Of a stretch of 64,000 nt of DNA, positions 33,350 to 42,703 are shown piece after piece (the stretch's first letter is position 1; the number at the start of each line of letters is the position of its first letter). Under the pieces are notes generated by a model. The model did not search any database. It saw only the letters and a program-made list of their open reading frames with translations, and had not been told where the DNA came from. The position numbers were made by a program, and so were the translations under genes. Source of the stretch: Streptomyces griseomycini (GTDB lineage: Bacteria > Actinomycetota > Actinomycetes > Streptomycetales > Streptomycetaceae); NCBI RefSeq assembly GCF_014203535.1, contig NZ_JACHJI010000006.1, positions 310,001 through 374,000 of the forward strand. Direction: 5' to 3'.

Positions 33350-35467
33350 TCAGGTGAGGTGGGCGAACGAGTTCACCTGGGACGCGGTGAGGGCTCCGCC
33401 GAAGACGCGTACGGTGTCCGCCCCGCCGTGGAAGTACTCGCCCCAGCCGCCGTCGGCGGTGTGACCGCGGCCGATCTGAAGCGGACCGGGGGCGCTCCAG
33501 GAGGCGTCGAACTCCGCGGTGGCCACGGCCTCGCCCCGGACGTACAGGGTGATGCGGCCCTCGGAGTCGTCGTGCACGACGACCACGTCGTCGGAGTGGG
33601 GCGTGGGGGCGCCGGGCCCGGTGGTCACGGTCCGCGCGGCGCCCGGTTCGCTGCCGTGGGTGACGACCAGCTGCCACTCGGACGCGGCCGGGTCGTAACG
33701 GACCTGGAAGGCGTCGCTGTCGGCGTCGCCCTGGGACAGGAGGGTCATCGGCCGGTCGGGGGTGGTGTCGGCGAACCGGACCCGCAGGCCGACGCTGTAG
33801 CTGTCGGCGGTGTCGACGACGGGGCCGCCGGTGGCGGCGTGGTCGTCCGTGCCGTCCAGGGCCAGGTGGTCGTCGCCGTCGAGGGCGTCCGCCGGGAACT
33901 CGACGCACTCGGGGTCTTCGAAGCAGGCCTCGTAGTCGGGTGTGTAGAAGCCGGCTCCGCCGTGCAGGGTGAGCGGCCGTCCGCCCTTCCGGTCGGGGAC
34001 CACCCCGTCGGCGGTCCGCTCGATGTCCCAGGCGGCGGCCAGTTCGGCGGGACGGGAACCCATCCTCTCGATCTCCTTGCGGGGCACGACCCGGTCCCAG
34101 ACGCGGACGTCGCCGATCTCGCCCTGCCAGCGCGCGCCGGCGTCGCCGCGGGCGCGGCCGATCTGGAAGGCGCCGGGGGCGGCCGTCGGGGCGACGCCGG
34201 TCTCGGCGGCGACCTCCTCGCCGTTGACGTAGAGGCGCAGGCTGTCGTCCTCGGCGTCGTACAGGCCGGTCAGGTGGGCCCAGCCGCCGGCGGAGGCGCT
34301 GCCGCCGGTGAGGGTGGTGCCGCCGTAGCGGAAGGCCCAGGTGGCCCGGGAGTCCGCGGCCGGGCGCAGGCCGAGGGTGAAGGCGGAGGTGCCGTCGGCG
34401 GCGTCCTGGCTGGCCACCGTCATCGGGGTGTCGGTGGCGGCGGGACGGACCCAGGCGGAGAGCACGAAGGTCCTGGCGGTGTCCGTCGCGGGGACGTCCG
34501 GGGTGAGGTAGCCGTTGCCCCGGCCGTCGAGGGTGACGGTCGAGGTGAGGCCGGTGCGGGAGGGAGCGGGGGCGCCGAAGACGACGCCCTTCCCGGCACG
34601 GGCCACGGGGCCGGTCTCGGCGGCGGCGCTGCCGGCTCCGGCCGGATCGGCGAGCGTCCAGTGGGCGACGGGGGCGCGGCCGGCGGCGACGCGCGTCCAG
34701 TAGGTCGTCCGGGAGCTGGGACGCCCGGCCCGGTCGACGGCGGTGACCTCCAGGTAGTAGGGCTTGCTCTCCTCCGGCATCCACCGGACGGTGACCGGTC
34801 CGCCCGGTTCCTCGGGCCTGACCCGCTCGGGCGCGGAGCCGAGGAAGGAGTAGACGTACTCGACGACGTCCTCGGACGGGGAGTCGAACGTGAAGCTGCC
34901 GTAGACGCCGACGCCGCCGTGCCAGCCGCCGGCGTCGTCCGGGTACTGCTCCGAGACGACCGTCGCCGGTTCGGGGCTGACCGTGTCGATGACGAACCGG
35001 CAGGTGACGCCGGGGGTCTCGTCGCTCCAGGCGGAGGTCGCGCCGTCGGCGTCGACGGCCCGGACGTGCCAGGAGACGACGGTGTCGGCCGGAAGGTCGG
35101 AAGGGGTGCGCCACAGCTGGGTGACGGGGGAGTGCACGACGCCGGAGGTGTGGGTGCGTCGCTGTTCGGTTCCGTCGGCGTCGGTCCACCAGAGCTCGAA
35201 CTCGGCGCCGGCCCCGTTGGTCTCCCCCTCCTGGTTGTCCTGCGCCGTGTCCTCGACGACGGCCCGGAGTTCGGGCGCGCGGGGGACGTGGACGGGCTCG
35301 TCGGAGCAGGCCTTGTTCCAGTCGGCGGTGAGGGTCCCGGTGTTCGGCCGGAGCGGGGGGAGGTTCTCCTCCGCCGCCGTGGCCGTCGCGGGAGCGGCGG
35401 CGAGCAGCGCGGCTGCCAGTCCCGTGGCGGCGGCGTTCCTGGCGCGCCGGCCGGAGTGCGTGTTCAT
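33350..35467 (-). CDS. Large secreted protein with two LamG (concanavalin-like) domains
   Basis: A 705-residue exported protein. The signal peptide covers residues 1-32 (basic RRARN, then alanine-rich core, cleavage near ATA-A). The first 220 residues are beta-rich modules of fibronectin-like type (SDLPADTVVSWHVRAVDADG, EYVYSFLGSAPERVRPEEPG). Two LamG-like jelly rolls follow: about 265-445 (VAHWTLADPAG, TFVLSAWVRPAATDTPMTV, LTGLYDAEDDSLRLYVNGEE, FQIGRARGD) and about 470-705 (SYSVGLRVRFADTTPDRPM, GRITLYVRGEAVATAEFD, LQIGRGH). Such proteins often bind polysaccharide or help assemble surface structures. No enzyme domain is seen. Monocistronic; the next gene on its strand, YjbQ, ends at a strong terminator. 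Confidence 0.84.
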   Translation of the reverse strand: MNTHSGRRARNAAATGLAAALLAAAPATATAAEENLPPLRPNTGTLTADWNKACSDEPVHVPRAPELRAVVEDTAQDNQEGETNGAGAEFELWWTDADGTEQRRTHTSGVVHSPVTQLWRTPSDLPADTVVSWHVRAVDADGATSAWSDETPGVTCRFVIDTVSPEPATVVSEQYPDDAGGWHGGVGVYGSFTFDSPSEDVVEYVYSFLGSAPERVRPEEPGGPVTVRWMPEESKPYYLEVTAVDRAGRPSSRTTYWTRVAAGRAPVAHWTLADPAGAGSAAAETGPVARAGKGVVFGAPAPSRTGLTSTVTLDGRGNGYLTPDVPATDTARTFVLSAWVRPAATDTPMTVASQDAADGTSAFTLGLRPAADSRATWAFRYGGTTLTGGSASAGGWAHLTGLYDAEDDSLRLYVNGEEVAAETGVAPTAAPGAFQIGRARGDAGARWQGEIGDVRVWDRVVPRKEIERMGSRPAELAAAWDIERTADGVVPDRKGGRPLTLHGGAGFYTPDYEACFEDPECVEFPADALDGDDHLALDGTDDHAATGGPVVDTADSYSVGLRVRFADTTPDRPMTLLSQGDADSDAFQVRYDPAASEWQLVVTHGSEPGAARTVTTGPGAPTPHSDDVVVVHDDSEGRITLYVRGEAVATAEFDASWSAPGPLQIGRGHTADGGWGEYFHGGADTVRVFGGALTASQVNSFAHLT

Positions 35468-35652
35468 GCGGTCGGGTCCCCCCTGTTTCGGTCGTCCGGT
35501 CCTGCGCGAGGGCGGTTCGCCGCCTTCGGCTCGCGCAGCGGGCCACGCGGAGACCAGCGGCTGTCATGCTCACCATCAGTCTCGGGCTGCACGACTATAG
35601 GCCCCTCCTCGAACGCGTTCACAACGTTTTCCGGCGGGTTCGGAACCGTGGC

Positions 35653-35697
35653 GCCGCCCCGGGCCGGGACGGCTCGCGCGTCCCGGCCCGGGGCGGC
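35653..35697 (-). terminator. Terminator after the YjbQ gene
   Basis: A perfect 19-bp GC-rich inverted repeat (35653-35671 and 35679-35697) with a seven-base loop. It lies 58 bases past the YjbQ stop on the minus strand and before the LamG gene, which it insulates. About 185 bases between it and the LamG start include an AT-richer stretch (TTCACAACGTTTTCC) that may hold the LamG promoter. Confidence 0.82.
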
Positions 35698-35754
35698 GTG
35701 CCCCCTCGTCCGGTACGGCCGGGCACCGCTCCCGCGGTCACGGCCGCCACGGAG

Positions 35755-36186
35755 CTACCCGAGGAACGACAACCGCACCCGGCGATCGGGGTTGTCCCGG
35801 TTGGTGTCGACCAGGCACACCGACTGCCAGGTGCCCAGCTCCAGCCGTCCGTCCACCACCGGCAGGGTGGCGTGGGGCGGGACGAGGGCCGGGAGGACGT
35901 GGTCGCGGCCGTGGCCGGGGCTGCCGTGGCGGTGCTGCCAGCGGTCGTCGGCGGGCAGCAGGGTGTGCAGGGCGGCCAGGAGGTCGTCGTCGCTGCCGGC
36001 GCCGGTCTCGATGACGGCGATACCGGCTGTCGCGTGCGGCACGAAGACGTTCAGCAGGCCGTCGCGGCCGGCCGCCGCCTCCCGCAGGAAGGACTCGCAG
36101 TCGCCGGTGATGTCGACGACCCTCTCCGAGGAGCCGGTGGCGACGGTCAGGACTCGGGTGGTGAAGGCATCTGGCATGCCCTCCAT
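35755..36186 (-). CDS. YjbQ/UPF0047-family protein
   Basis: A 143-residue single-domain protein of the YjbQ (UPF0047) family. Conserved blocks are VVDITGDCESFLREAAAGRD, GLLNVFVPHATAGIAVIET, DDRWQHRHGSPGHGRDHVLP and GTWQSVCLVDTNRDNPDRRV. The H-x-H-x6-H cluster (RHGSPGHGRDH) and the HATAG histidine probably coordinate metal. Some members hydrolyse thiamine phosphate weakly; the true role is unknown. Start uncertain: ATG at 36186 or 36177, with GGAGGG lying too close to the second. It is divergent from the flavin monooxygenase gene with 74 bases between. Confidence 0.85.
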   Translation of the reverse strand: MEGMPDAFTTRVLTVATGSSERVVDITGDCESFLREAAAGRDGLLNVFVPHATAGIAVIETGAGSDDDLLAALHTLLPADDRWQHRHGSPGHGRDHVLPALVPPHATLPVVDGRLELGTWQSVCLVDTNRDNPDRRVRLSFLG

Positions 36187-36260
36187 CCTGGCCCATGTGC
36201 CGGGGCCCCGCCGGGACCGTCCACGGGAAGATCCGCGGCCCGCGGCTCGTTGGTGGAAAC

Positions 36261-37376
36261 GTGAACCGCATACGTGAGGTCGAGGTGGTCGTCGTGGGCG
36301 CGGGACAGGCGGGGCTGTCCGGCGCCTATCACCTGCGGCGGACCGGGTTCGAGCCGGACCGCGACTTCGTGGTGCTCGACCACTCCCCCGGTCCGGGCGG
36401 CGCGTGGCAGTTCCGGTGGCCCTCGCTGACGTACGGCAAGGTGCACGGGATGCACGCGCTGCCCGGCATGGAACTCACGGACGCCGATCCGGCACGGCCC
36501 TCCTCCGAGGTGATCGCCGCGTACTTCGACCGCTACGAGCGGACCTTCGACCTGCGGGTACGGCGCCCGGTGGACGTGCGGGCCGTGCGGGAGGGGGCCG
36601 GGGGGCGGCTGCTCGTGGAGACCTCGGACGGCACCTGGTCGGCGCGGGCGCTGATCAACGCCACCGGGACCTGGGACCGGCCGTTCTGGCCGCGCTACCC
36701 GGGGCAGGAGACCTTCCTGGGGCGGCAGTTGCACACCGCGCAGTACCCCGGGCCCGAGGCGTTCGCCGGGCAGCGGGTGGTCGTGGTGGGCGGCGGCGCC
36801 TCGGGCACCCAGCACCTGCTGGAGATCGCGCCGTACGCGGCCTCGACCACCTGGGTGACCCGGCGGCCGCCGGTCTTCCGTGAAGGCCCCTTCGACGAGG
36901 GGGCGGGGCGGGCGGCCGTGGCGCTCGTCGAGGAGCGGGTGCGGCAGGGGCTGCCGCCGCGCAGTGTCGTCTCGGTGACGGGGCTGCCGCTCAACGACGC
37001 GATCCGGCAGGGTCTCGCGGACGGTGTGCTCGACCGGCAGCCCGTGTTCGACCGCATCACGCCCGACGGCGTGGAGTGGGGGCGGGGACCCTCCCTGCCC
37101 GAGCGCGGCCGGGAGCCCGGCGGAGGACGGCACGTGGCGGCCGACGTCATCCTGTGGGCGACCGGCTTCCGTCCCGCCGTCGACCACCTCGCCCCGCTGC
37201 GGCTGCGGGAACCGGGTGGCGGGATCCGCGTCGAGGGAACGCGCGCGGTGGCCGATCCTCGCGTCCACCTGGTCGGCTACGGCCCGTCCGCCAGTACCGT
37301 CGGCGCCAACCGGGCGGGGCGGGCGGCGGTACGGGACATCAGGCGGCTGCTGGTGGAGGAGCGGGTCGCCGCGTGA
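36261..37376 (+). CDS. Flavin-containing monooxygenase-like NAD(P)-binding protein
   Basis: A 371-residue protein with two dinucleotide folds. FAD-binding GAGQAGLSGAYHL is at residues about 12-24; the second Rossmann motif GGGASGTQHLLEI is at about 175-187, preceded by the FMO-typical GRQLHTAQYPG (the FxGxxxHxxxY/F fingerprint in degenerate form). The C-terminal ATGFRPAVDHLAPLRL is the second FMO signature. It probably oxygenates a small N- or S-containing compound with NADPH, or reduces one; the substrate is unknown. GTG at 36261 with GGTGGA upstream. Convergent with MltG, with a hairpin between them. Confidence 0.83.
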   Translation: MNRIREVEVVVVGAGQAGLSGAYHLRRTGFEPDRDFVVLDHSPGPGGAWQFRWPSLTYGKVHGMHALPGMELTDADPARPSSEVIAAYFDRYERTFDLRVRRPVDVRAVREGAGGRLLVETSDGTWSARALINATGTWDRPFWPRYPGQETFLGRQLHTAQYPGPEAFAGQRVVVVGGGASGTQHLLEIAPYAASTTWVTRRPPVFREGPFDEGAGRAAVALVEERVRQGLPPRSVVSVTGLPLNDAIRQGLADGVLDRQPVFDRITPDGVEWGRGPSLPERGREPGGGRHVAADVILWATGFRPAVDHLAPLRLREPGGGIRVEGTRAVADPRVHLVGYGPSASTVGANRAGRAAVRDIRRLLVEERVAA

Positions 37377-37400
37377 CGTCCGGCCGAGCGGGAGTGCGCA

Positions 37401-37422
37401 GCCGCCCGCTCCCGCGGGCGGC
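37401..37422. terminator. Hairpin between convergent monooxygenase and MltG genes
   Basis: A perfect 9-bp stem (GCCGCCCGC, 37401-37409; GCGGGCGGC, 37414-37422) with a TCCC loop, 25 bases after the monooxygenase stop and six bases past the MltG stop on the other strand. Confidence 0.65.
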
Positions 37423-37427
37423 CCGGC

Positions 37428-38273
37428 TCACTTCTCCGGCTGCTCGCCGCTCTTGCGCTGCCGGGCCTCGGACTCGGCGACGTTGCGCCGGTGTTCCTCG
37501 TAGTCGGCGGTGAAGCGGGTGTCGCCCGGCGTGACCGTGACGAAGTAGAGCCAGTCGCCCGGGGCCGGGTTGATCGCGGCGCGCATCGCGTCCTCGCCGG
37601 GGTTGCCGATCGGGGTCGGCGGCAGCCCCATGCGCTCGTAGGAGTTGTAGGGGCTGTCGACCTCGGTGTCGGTCACCTTCGCGCGCAGCGTCGAGCGGCC
37701 CAGCGCGTAGTTGACGGTCGAGTCCATCTGCAGCGGCATCCCGCGCTCCAGCCGGTTGAAGATCACCCGGGCCACCTTGCCCATGTCGGCCTTGGTGGAG
37801 GCCTCCGCCTGGACGATGCTCGCGACGGTGACCGCCTGGTACACGTTCATGGCGTTGCGCTGCGCGCCCGCGGCGATCGGGGCTCCGTTGAACTTCCTGT
37901 CGGCGGTGTCGACCATCCGCGCCAGCAGTTTCTCCGGGGTCGTCTTCTCCCCCAGCGGATACGTCGCCGGGAAGAGATAGCCCTCGGGATTGCCCTCGGC
38001 CCCCTCCGGCAGCTTGAGGCGGGCCTTCGCGACGGACCTCTTCGCGGTGCCCGCGGGGAGTTCCAGTGCCTTGTCGATGGCCGTGTACACCTGGCTCGCA
38101 CGCCGTCCCTCCGGGATCACCAGTGTGGTGGGACGGGGGGCACCGTCGTCACGCAGGGTCAGCAGCGGCACCCCCACGGCGGTGCCGGCCACGACGGCCC
38201 CGGTCGCGACGAGGGCGAGACGGCCCCGGCGCGTCAGTCGGATCGTGCTCCGTGACGGAGTGTTCGTCTGCAT
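37428..38273 (-). CDS. mltG: Endolytic murein transglycosylase MltG
   Basis: A 281-residue membrane-anchored enzyme of the MltG/YceG family. An N-terminal basic cytoplasmic end and one transmembrane helix (residues about 20-38, LALVATGAVVAGTAVGVPLL) are followed by the extracytoplasmic domain: GYLFPATYPLGEKTTPEKLL, SIVQAEAST with the catalytic Glu, VARVIFNRLERGMPLQMDST, SPYNSYERMGLPPTPIGNPG and a C-terminal LYFVTVTPGDTRFTADYEEH. It cuts nascent glycan strands. It is shorter than the usual 330-400 residues; a typical LysM-like region in front of the domain is reduced. Streptomycetes have another copy next to aroE; this looks like an accessory paralogue (inference). Next to an ABC exporter gene on the same strand. 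Confidence 0.85.
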   Translation of the reverse strand: MQTNTPSRSTIRLTRRGRLALVATGAVVAGTAVGVPLLTLRDDGAPRPTTLVIPEGRRASQVYTAIDKALELPAGTAKRSVAKARLKLPEGAEGNPEGYLFPATYPLGEKTTPEKLLARMVDTADRKFNGAPIAAGAQRNAMNVYQAVTVASIVQAEASTKADMGKVARVIFNRLERGMPLQMDSTVNYALGRSTLRAKVTDTEVDSPYNSYERMGLPPTPIGNPGEDAMRAAINPAPGDWLYFVTVTPGDTRFTADYEEHRRNVAESEARQRKSGEQPEK

Positions 38274-38316
38274 GCGGGCACGGTAACCCGCACACCCCCG
38301 CAAATCCGGCATATCT

Positions 38317-40119
38317 TCATCTTGTCGGCTCCAGTCGGGCGTCCCGGCGCACGAGGGCCGCATAGCGCCCGCCCCGCCCCAGCAGCTCCTCGTGCGTGCC
38401 GCGCTCGACCGCGCGGCCGGAGTCGAGGACCACGATCTGGTCGGCACTCCGGATGGTGGACAGCCGGTGGGCGATGGTGAGCGTGGTGCGATCGGCCGAC
38501 AGCGCGTCGATGGCCGCCTGGACGGCGGCCTCGGTCCGGGTGTCCAGGGCGCTGGTGGCCTCGTCGAGCACCAGGACCGGCGGGTCGCGCAGGATGGTGC
38601 GGGCGATCGCCAGGCGCTGCTTCTCACCGCCGGAGAAGCGGTGGCCGCGCTCGCCGACGACCGTGTCGTACCCGTCGGGCAGGGCGGCGATGTGGTCGTG
38701 GATCTGGGCCGCCTTCGCCGCCGCGTACAGCTCCTCGTCGGTGGCGTCGGGCTTGGCGAAGCGCAGGTTGTCGGCGACCGAGGCGTGGAAGAGGTAGGTC
38801 TCCTGGGAGACCACGCCCACCGCACGGGCCAGCGTGTCGAAGTCGAGGTCGCGGACGTCGACCCCGTCGAGGGTGACCCGGCCGCCCGTGACGTCGTACA
38901 GCCTCGGCACGAGGTGACCGAGCGTGGACTTGCCGGCGCCGGTCGGGCCGACGACGGCCAGGCTGCCGCCCGGGGGGACGGTGATGTCGATGCCGTCGAG
39001 GACGGGGCCGCTCCTGTCGTCGTAGCGGAAGGTGACGTTCTCGAAGCGGACCTCGCCCTTGATCCGGTCGAGGTGCACCGGGTCCTCGCGCTCGGTGATG
39101 TCGATCGGGAGGTCCAGGTACTCGAAGATGCGCTGGAAGAGCGCGAGCGAGGCCTGGATCTGGACGCCGGTGGACAGCAGGCTCACGGCCGGGCGGAACA
39201 GACCCTGCTGGAGCGAGACGAAGGCGACGATCGTGCCGATGGAGACCCCGGGGCCGCCCGTCTGCAGGGCGATCCCGGCCGTCCAGTAGATGACGGCCGG
39301 CATGGCGGCCATGACGATCGTGATGACGGCCATGCGCCAGCGGCCGGCCATGTTCGACCGCACCTCCAGGTCGACCAGACGCTCGGACTCGTCCGAGAAC
39401 GCCCCGGTCAGGGAGTCGGAACGGCCCATGGTGCGGCCGAGCAGGATGCCGCTGACCGAGAGCGACTCGGTGACCGTGGCGGCCATCGCGGCCATCTGCT
39501 TCTGGCGCTGGGTGGTGATCTTCTTGCGTTCGTCGCCGACGCGGCGGCTGATCCAGACGAACACCGGGAGCAGGACGAGCGTGACGACGGTCAGCCGCCA
39601 GTCGAGCGCGAGCATCGCGACGACGGTGGCGACCACGCTGGTGAGGTTGGAGACCAGGGAGGTCGCCGTGGAGGTCACGGTGGCCTGCATGCCGCCGATG
39701 TCGTCGGCGATGCGGGACTGGACCTCGCCGGTGCGGGTGCGGGTGAAGAAGGCGAGCGACATGCGCTGGAGCCGGCCGTAGACGGCGGTGCGCAGGTCGT
39801 GCATGACGCGCTGGCCGACGGTCGTCGAGATCAGGGTCTGCAGCACGCCGAAGACGCTGGTGAGGACCGCACCGAGGATCATGCCGAGCGCGAGCAGGCT
39901 GAGCAGTCCGGTGCGGCCCTCGGGGATCGCGACGTCGAGGATCGCCTTCAGCAGGAACGGCGTGGCGACCGAGACCAGGGACGCGGCGCCGACGAGCAGG
40001 CCGACGATCGCGAGACGGCCCCGGTAGGGGCGGAAGAGCCTCAGGATGCGCCGCACCTGCCGGGGTTGCCCCTCGGCGCCGGCGGGCGGGGTCCAGGTGG
40101 GTTCGCGGTCGGGGTGCAT
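38317..40119 (-). CDS. ABC exporter (homodimeric type), MarR-controlled
   Basis: A 600-residue half-transporter: six transmembrane helices (about residues 35-320) joined to an ATPase domain. All motifs are intact: Walker A VVGPTGAGKSTLGHL, Q-loop region GVVSQETYLFH, signature RFSGGEKQRLAIAR, Walker B VLVLDEATSALD, switch TIAHRLSTIRSA. It probably works as a homodimer exporting lipids, drugs or peptides. The ATG at 40119 faces the MarR gene across 102 bases that contain a strong inverted repeat, so it is likely repressed by that MarR protein, a common layout for drug efflux pumps. Confidence 0.92.
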   Translation of the reverse strand: MHPDREPTWTPPAGAEGQPRQVRRILRLFRPYRGRLAIVGLLVGAASLVSVATPFLLKAILDVAIPEGRTGLLSLLALGMILGAVLTSVFGVLQTLISTTVGQRVMHDLRTAVYGRLQRMSLAFFTRTRTGEVQSRIADDIGGMQATVTSTATSLVSNLTSVVATVVAMLALDWRLTVVTLVLLPVFVWISRRVGDERKKITTQRQKQMAAMAATVTESLSVSGILLGRTMGRSDSLTGAFSDESERLVDLEVRSNMAGRWRMAVITIVMAAMPAVIYWTAGIALQTGGPGVSIGTIVAFVSLQQGLFRPAVSLLSTGVQIQASLALFQRIFEYLDLPIDITEREDPVHLDRIKGEVRFENVTFRYDDRSGPVLDGIDITVPPGGSLAVVGPTGAGKSTLGHLVPRLYDVTGGRVTLDGVDVRDLDFDTLARAVGVVSQETYLFHASVADNLRFAKPDATDEELYAAAKAAQIHDHIAALPDGYDTVVGERGHRFSGGEKQRLAIARTILRDPPVLVLDEATSALDTRTEAAVQAAIDALSADRTTLTIAHRLSTIRSADQIVVLDSGRAVERGTHEELLGRGGRYAALVRRDARLEPTR

Positions 40120-40173
40120 GGTCTCCTTCGGGACGGACGTCAGGGGTGGTCCGGAGGCGGGCTGAGCTCAGCT

Positions 40174-40196
40174 CATTGTTACCTGTACTCACAATG
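40174..40196. promoter_or_regulatory. MarR operator candidate
   Basis: CATTGTTA (40174-40181) and TCACAATG (40189-40196) are inverted 8-bp arms with one mismatch, separated by seven bases. This AT-rich dyad is centred in the 102-bp gap between the divergent ABC exporter and MarR genes and fits the size and symmetry of MarR operators. Confidence 0.65.
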
Positions 40197-40221
40197 AACG
40201 GCATCCTGTTACTGTTCCCGC

Positions 40222-40686
40222 ATGACCGCCCCCGACCCCGACGGCCTGCTGGCCGAGCAGCTGCTCCGGCTCACCCGCAGGGTGCACCGCATCCAGAAGC
40301 GTCACCTGGAGCGGCGCGAGCTCGGTGTCACCCCTGCCCAGTCCCGTCTGCTGCGCACCCTCGCGCACTACGGATCGCCGCCCCGCATGGCGGACCTCGC
40401 CGAGCGGCTGGAGGTGGTGCCCCGGGCCGTCACCACGCTGGTCGACGGGCTCGAGGCGAGCGGCAAGGTACGGCGCGTGCCGGATCCGGCCAACCGGCGG
40501 GTGATCCGCATCGAGCTCACCGGGGACGGACGCGCCGCGCTGCGGGAACTGCGCGCCGCGCGCAGGGCCGCCGCGGAGGAGATCCTGGCCCCGCTGGCGG
40601 ACGAACAGCGCGAAGCGCTGGGCGAGTTGCTGAACGCCCTGATCGACGGAACGGCCGTCCCGCGGCACGGCGACACCTCCGTGTGA
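40222..40686 (+). CDS. MarR-family regulator
   Basis: A 154-residue protein. The MarR winged helix is ELGVTPAQSRLLRTLAHYGS, PRMADLAERLEVVPRAVTTL, then VDGLEASGKVRRVPDPANRR with the wing basic residues, and the dimerisation helices are at both ends (QLLRLTRRVHRIQKRHLER; REALGELLNALI). It is divergent from an ABC exporter and an inverted repeat lies between the genes. The likely job is to repress the exporter until a toxic ligand is bound. Confidence 0.92.
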   Translation: MTAPDPDGLLAEQLLRLTRRVHRIQKRHLERRELGVTPAQSRLLRTLAHYGSPPRMADLAERLEVVPRAVTTLVDGLEASGKVRRVPDPANRRVIRIELTGDGRAALRELRAARRAAAEEILAPLADEQREALGELLNALIDGTAVPRHGDTSV

Positions 40687-40897
40687 CCCGCGTCCCGGGC
40701 GGCGGCCGGTCGGCCCGGCCCCCGGCAGCCGGTTCCGCGCGGTGGTGGGGAAAACCGGTTGCCTCCCGGCACTGAGCGGCGTCAACCTGTCACGGTTTGC
40801 TGTTGCCGTCCGGCGGCGGCGTGCGACGTGCCCGCACTCCCCTCCGGCCGCTTCGCGCCCACTCCGCCGCCCTCCCGACCCGAGTCACTGGGACGTC

Positions 40898-42703
40898 ATG
40901 CAGATCCAAGACCTTCCGTTCTCCGACCCGGGTGTGCCCGACGCGCGCTCGGGTCCCCGATTCCTGTGGTGGCTCTTCCGGAACCAACTGTCCGGGCAGC
41001 TCACGTCGCTGGCCTGGGGCCTGCTGCACTTCGCCTCCGTCGCCTCGCTGCCGTTCTGCGTCGGGGTCGCCGTCCAGGCCGCCGTCGACCGCTCCGGGGA
41101 CCGGCTCGCGCTGGCCGGCGGCCTGATGGCGCTGGCCTGCGCCGGCAACGCGGTCGGCGACACCTTCCTGCACCGCGCGGCCGTGACCAACTGGATCACC
41201 GCCGCCGCCCGCGTCCAGCAGCTGCTGGCCCGCAAGGCCGCGACGCTGGGTGCGGCGCTGACGCGGCGCGTCGCGGCCGGTGAGGTCGTGGCCGTCTCCA
41301 CCGGTGACGTCGAGAAGATCGGCTGGTTCGTGGAGGCCCTGTCGCGGTTCACCGCGGCGGCGGTCACCGTCGTGCTGGTCTGCGTCGGTCTCGTCGTCTA
41401 CCAGCCGGCGCTCGGCGTGATCGTGGCCGTGGGGCTGCCCGTGCTGGCGATCGCGGTGCTGCCGCTGCTGCCGCGCGCCACCCGGCGGGCCGACGTCCAG
41501 CGCGAGAAGGCCGGCCGGGCCACCGAACTCGCCTCGGACACCGTCGCCGGGCTGCGCGTGCTGCGCGGCATCGGTGGTGAGGAGCTGTTCCTCGACCGCT
41601 ACCGCCGCGCCTCCCAGGAGGTCCGCCACGCCGCCGTGCGCAGCGCGCGCATGTGGTCCCTGATCGCCGCGATCCAGGTGCTGCTGCCGGGGCTGCTGCT
41701 GATCACGGTGGTCTGCTACGGCGTCCACCTGGCCCGCGAGGGCCGGATCGCCGTCGGCGAACTGGTCACCGTCTACAGCTCGGTCATGGTGCTCACGTAT
41801 CCGCTGCGCCACTTCGAGGAGATCGCGATGGCCTACTCCTTCTCGCGCCCCTCGGCCAAGCGGGCCGCGAGCGTGCTGTCGCTGGAGCGGGCCACGGACA
41901 CCTCTGGGTCGCGTGCCGCCGAGGCCCCCGCCGGTGACCTGTACGACCCGGCGACCGGTCTGCTCGCGCCCGCGGGCCTGTTCACCGCCGTGGTGTGCGG
42001 GGATCCGGACGCGGCGGGACGGCTGGCCGAACGGCTCGGCGGGCACGCCTCGGAACCGGGCACCTCGGTGCTGCTCGGCGGGGTGCCCCTCGACGAACTG
42101 CCGCTGGACTCCGCCCGCCGGGCCGTCCTCGTGCAGGACAAGGATCCGGTGCTGCTGTCCGGCACGCTGCGCGAGCTGCTCGACGTGCCCGCCTCCGGTG
42201 CGGTCGACCCGCGGGACGCGCTGGACGCCGCGCGGTGCGGGGACGTGCTGGCGGCACTGGTGCAGGGCTCGCTGGACGCCGACGACCCGATGGACGCCCG
42301 GATCACCGAGCGCGGGCGGTCCCTGTCCGGTGGGCAGCGCCAGCGGCTCGCGCTGGCCCGGTCGCTGGTCACGGACCCGGAGGTGCTCGTCCTGGACGAG
42401 CCGACCTCGGCCGTCGACTCGCACACCGAGGCCCGCGTCGCCCGGGGCGTGCGCGAGCTGCGGGCGAACCGCACCACCGTGGTGTTCACCTCCTCCCCGT
42501 TGCTGCTGGACCGCGCGGACCGGGTCGTGTTCCTGCACGGCGACACGGTCGCCGCGGTCGGCGGCCACCGCGAGCTGGTGCGCACCGAGCCCCGGTACCG
42601 GGCCGTGGTGACGCGCGAGACGGAGGAGGAGGTCCTGGCGGCCGACGCCCTGCGCGGGGACGACGTACTGCACCGACTGGAAGAGATCGAGGAGACAGCA
42701 TGA
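40898..42703 (+). CDS. ABC exporter subunit A, with degenerate Walker A and H-loop
   Basis: A 601-residue half-transporter: six membrane helices (about 30-320) then an ATPase domain. The nucleotide site is partly lost. At residues about 365-382, where Walker A should be, it reads VVCGDPDAAGRLAERLGG, with no GK[ST]. The switch histidine is also lost (VVFTSSP near residue 530). In contrast, the signature LSGGQRQRLALAR (about 477) and Walker B VLVLDEPTSAVD (about 496) are perfect. Its partner shows the opposite pattern, so together they should form one active site. ATG at 40898 has only a weak GGGA before it. Stop codon overlaps the next ATG (ATGA). Confidence 0.9.
   Translation: MQIQDLPFSDPGVPDARSGPRFLWWLFRNQLSGQLTSLAWGLLHFASVASLPFCVGVAVQAAVDRSGDRLALAGGLMALACAGNAVGDTFLHRAAVTNWITAAARVQQLLARKAATLGAALTRRVAAGEVVAVSTGDVEKIGWFVEALSRFTAAAVTVVLVCVGLVVYQPALGVIVAVGLPVLAIAVLPLLPRATRRADVQREKAGRATELASDTVAGLRVLRGIGGEELFLDRYRRASQEVRHAAVRSARMWSLIAAIQVLLPGLLLITVVCYGVHLAREGRIAVGELVTVYSSVMVLTYPLRHFEEIAMAYSFSRPSAKRAASVLSLERATDTSGSRAAEAPAGDLYDPATGLLAPAGLFTAVVCGDPDAAGRLAERLGGHASEPGTSVLLGGVPLDELPLDSARRAVLVQDKDPVLLSGTLRELLDVPASGAVDPRDALDAARCGDVLAALVQGSLDADDPMDARITERGRSLSGGQRQRLALARSLVTDPEVLVLDEPTSAVDSHTEARVARGVRELRANRTTVVFTSSPLLLDRADRVVFLHGDTVAAVGGHRELVRTEPRYRAVVTRETEEEVLAADALRGDDVLHRLEEIEETA

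Noticed and set aside
31398..35576. Long minus-strand frame covering the LAL regulator and LamG gene
   Set aside because: It is in a different frame from the LamG protein, Arg-rich and without motifs; both real genes are identified in other frames.
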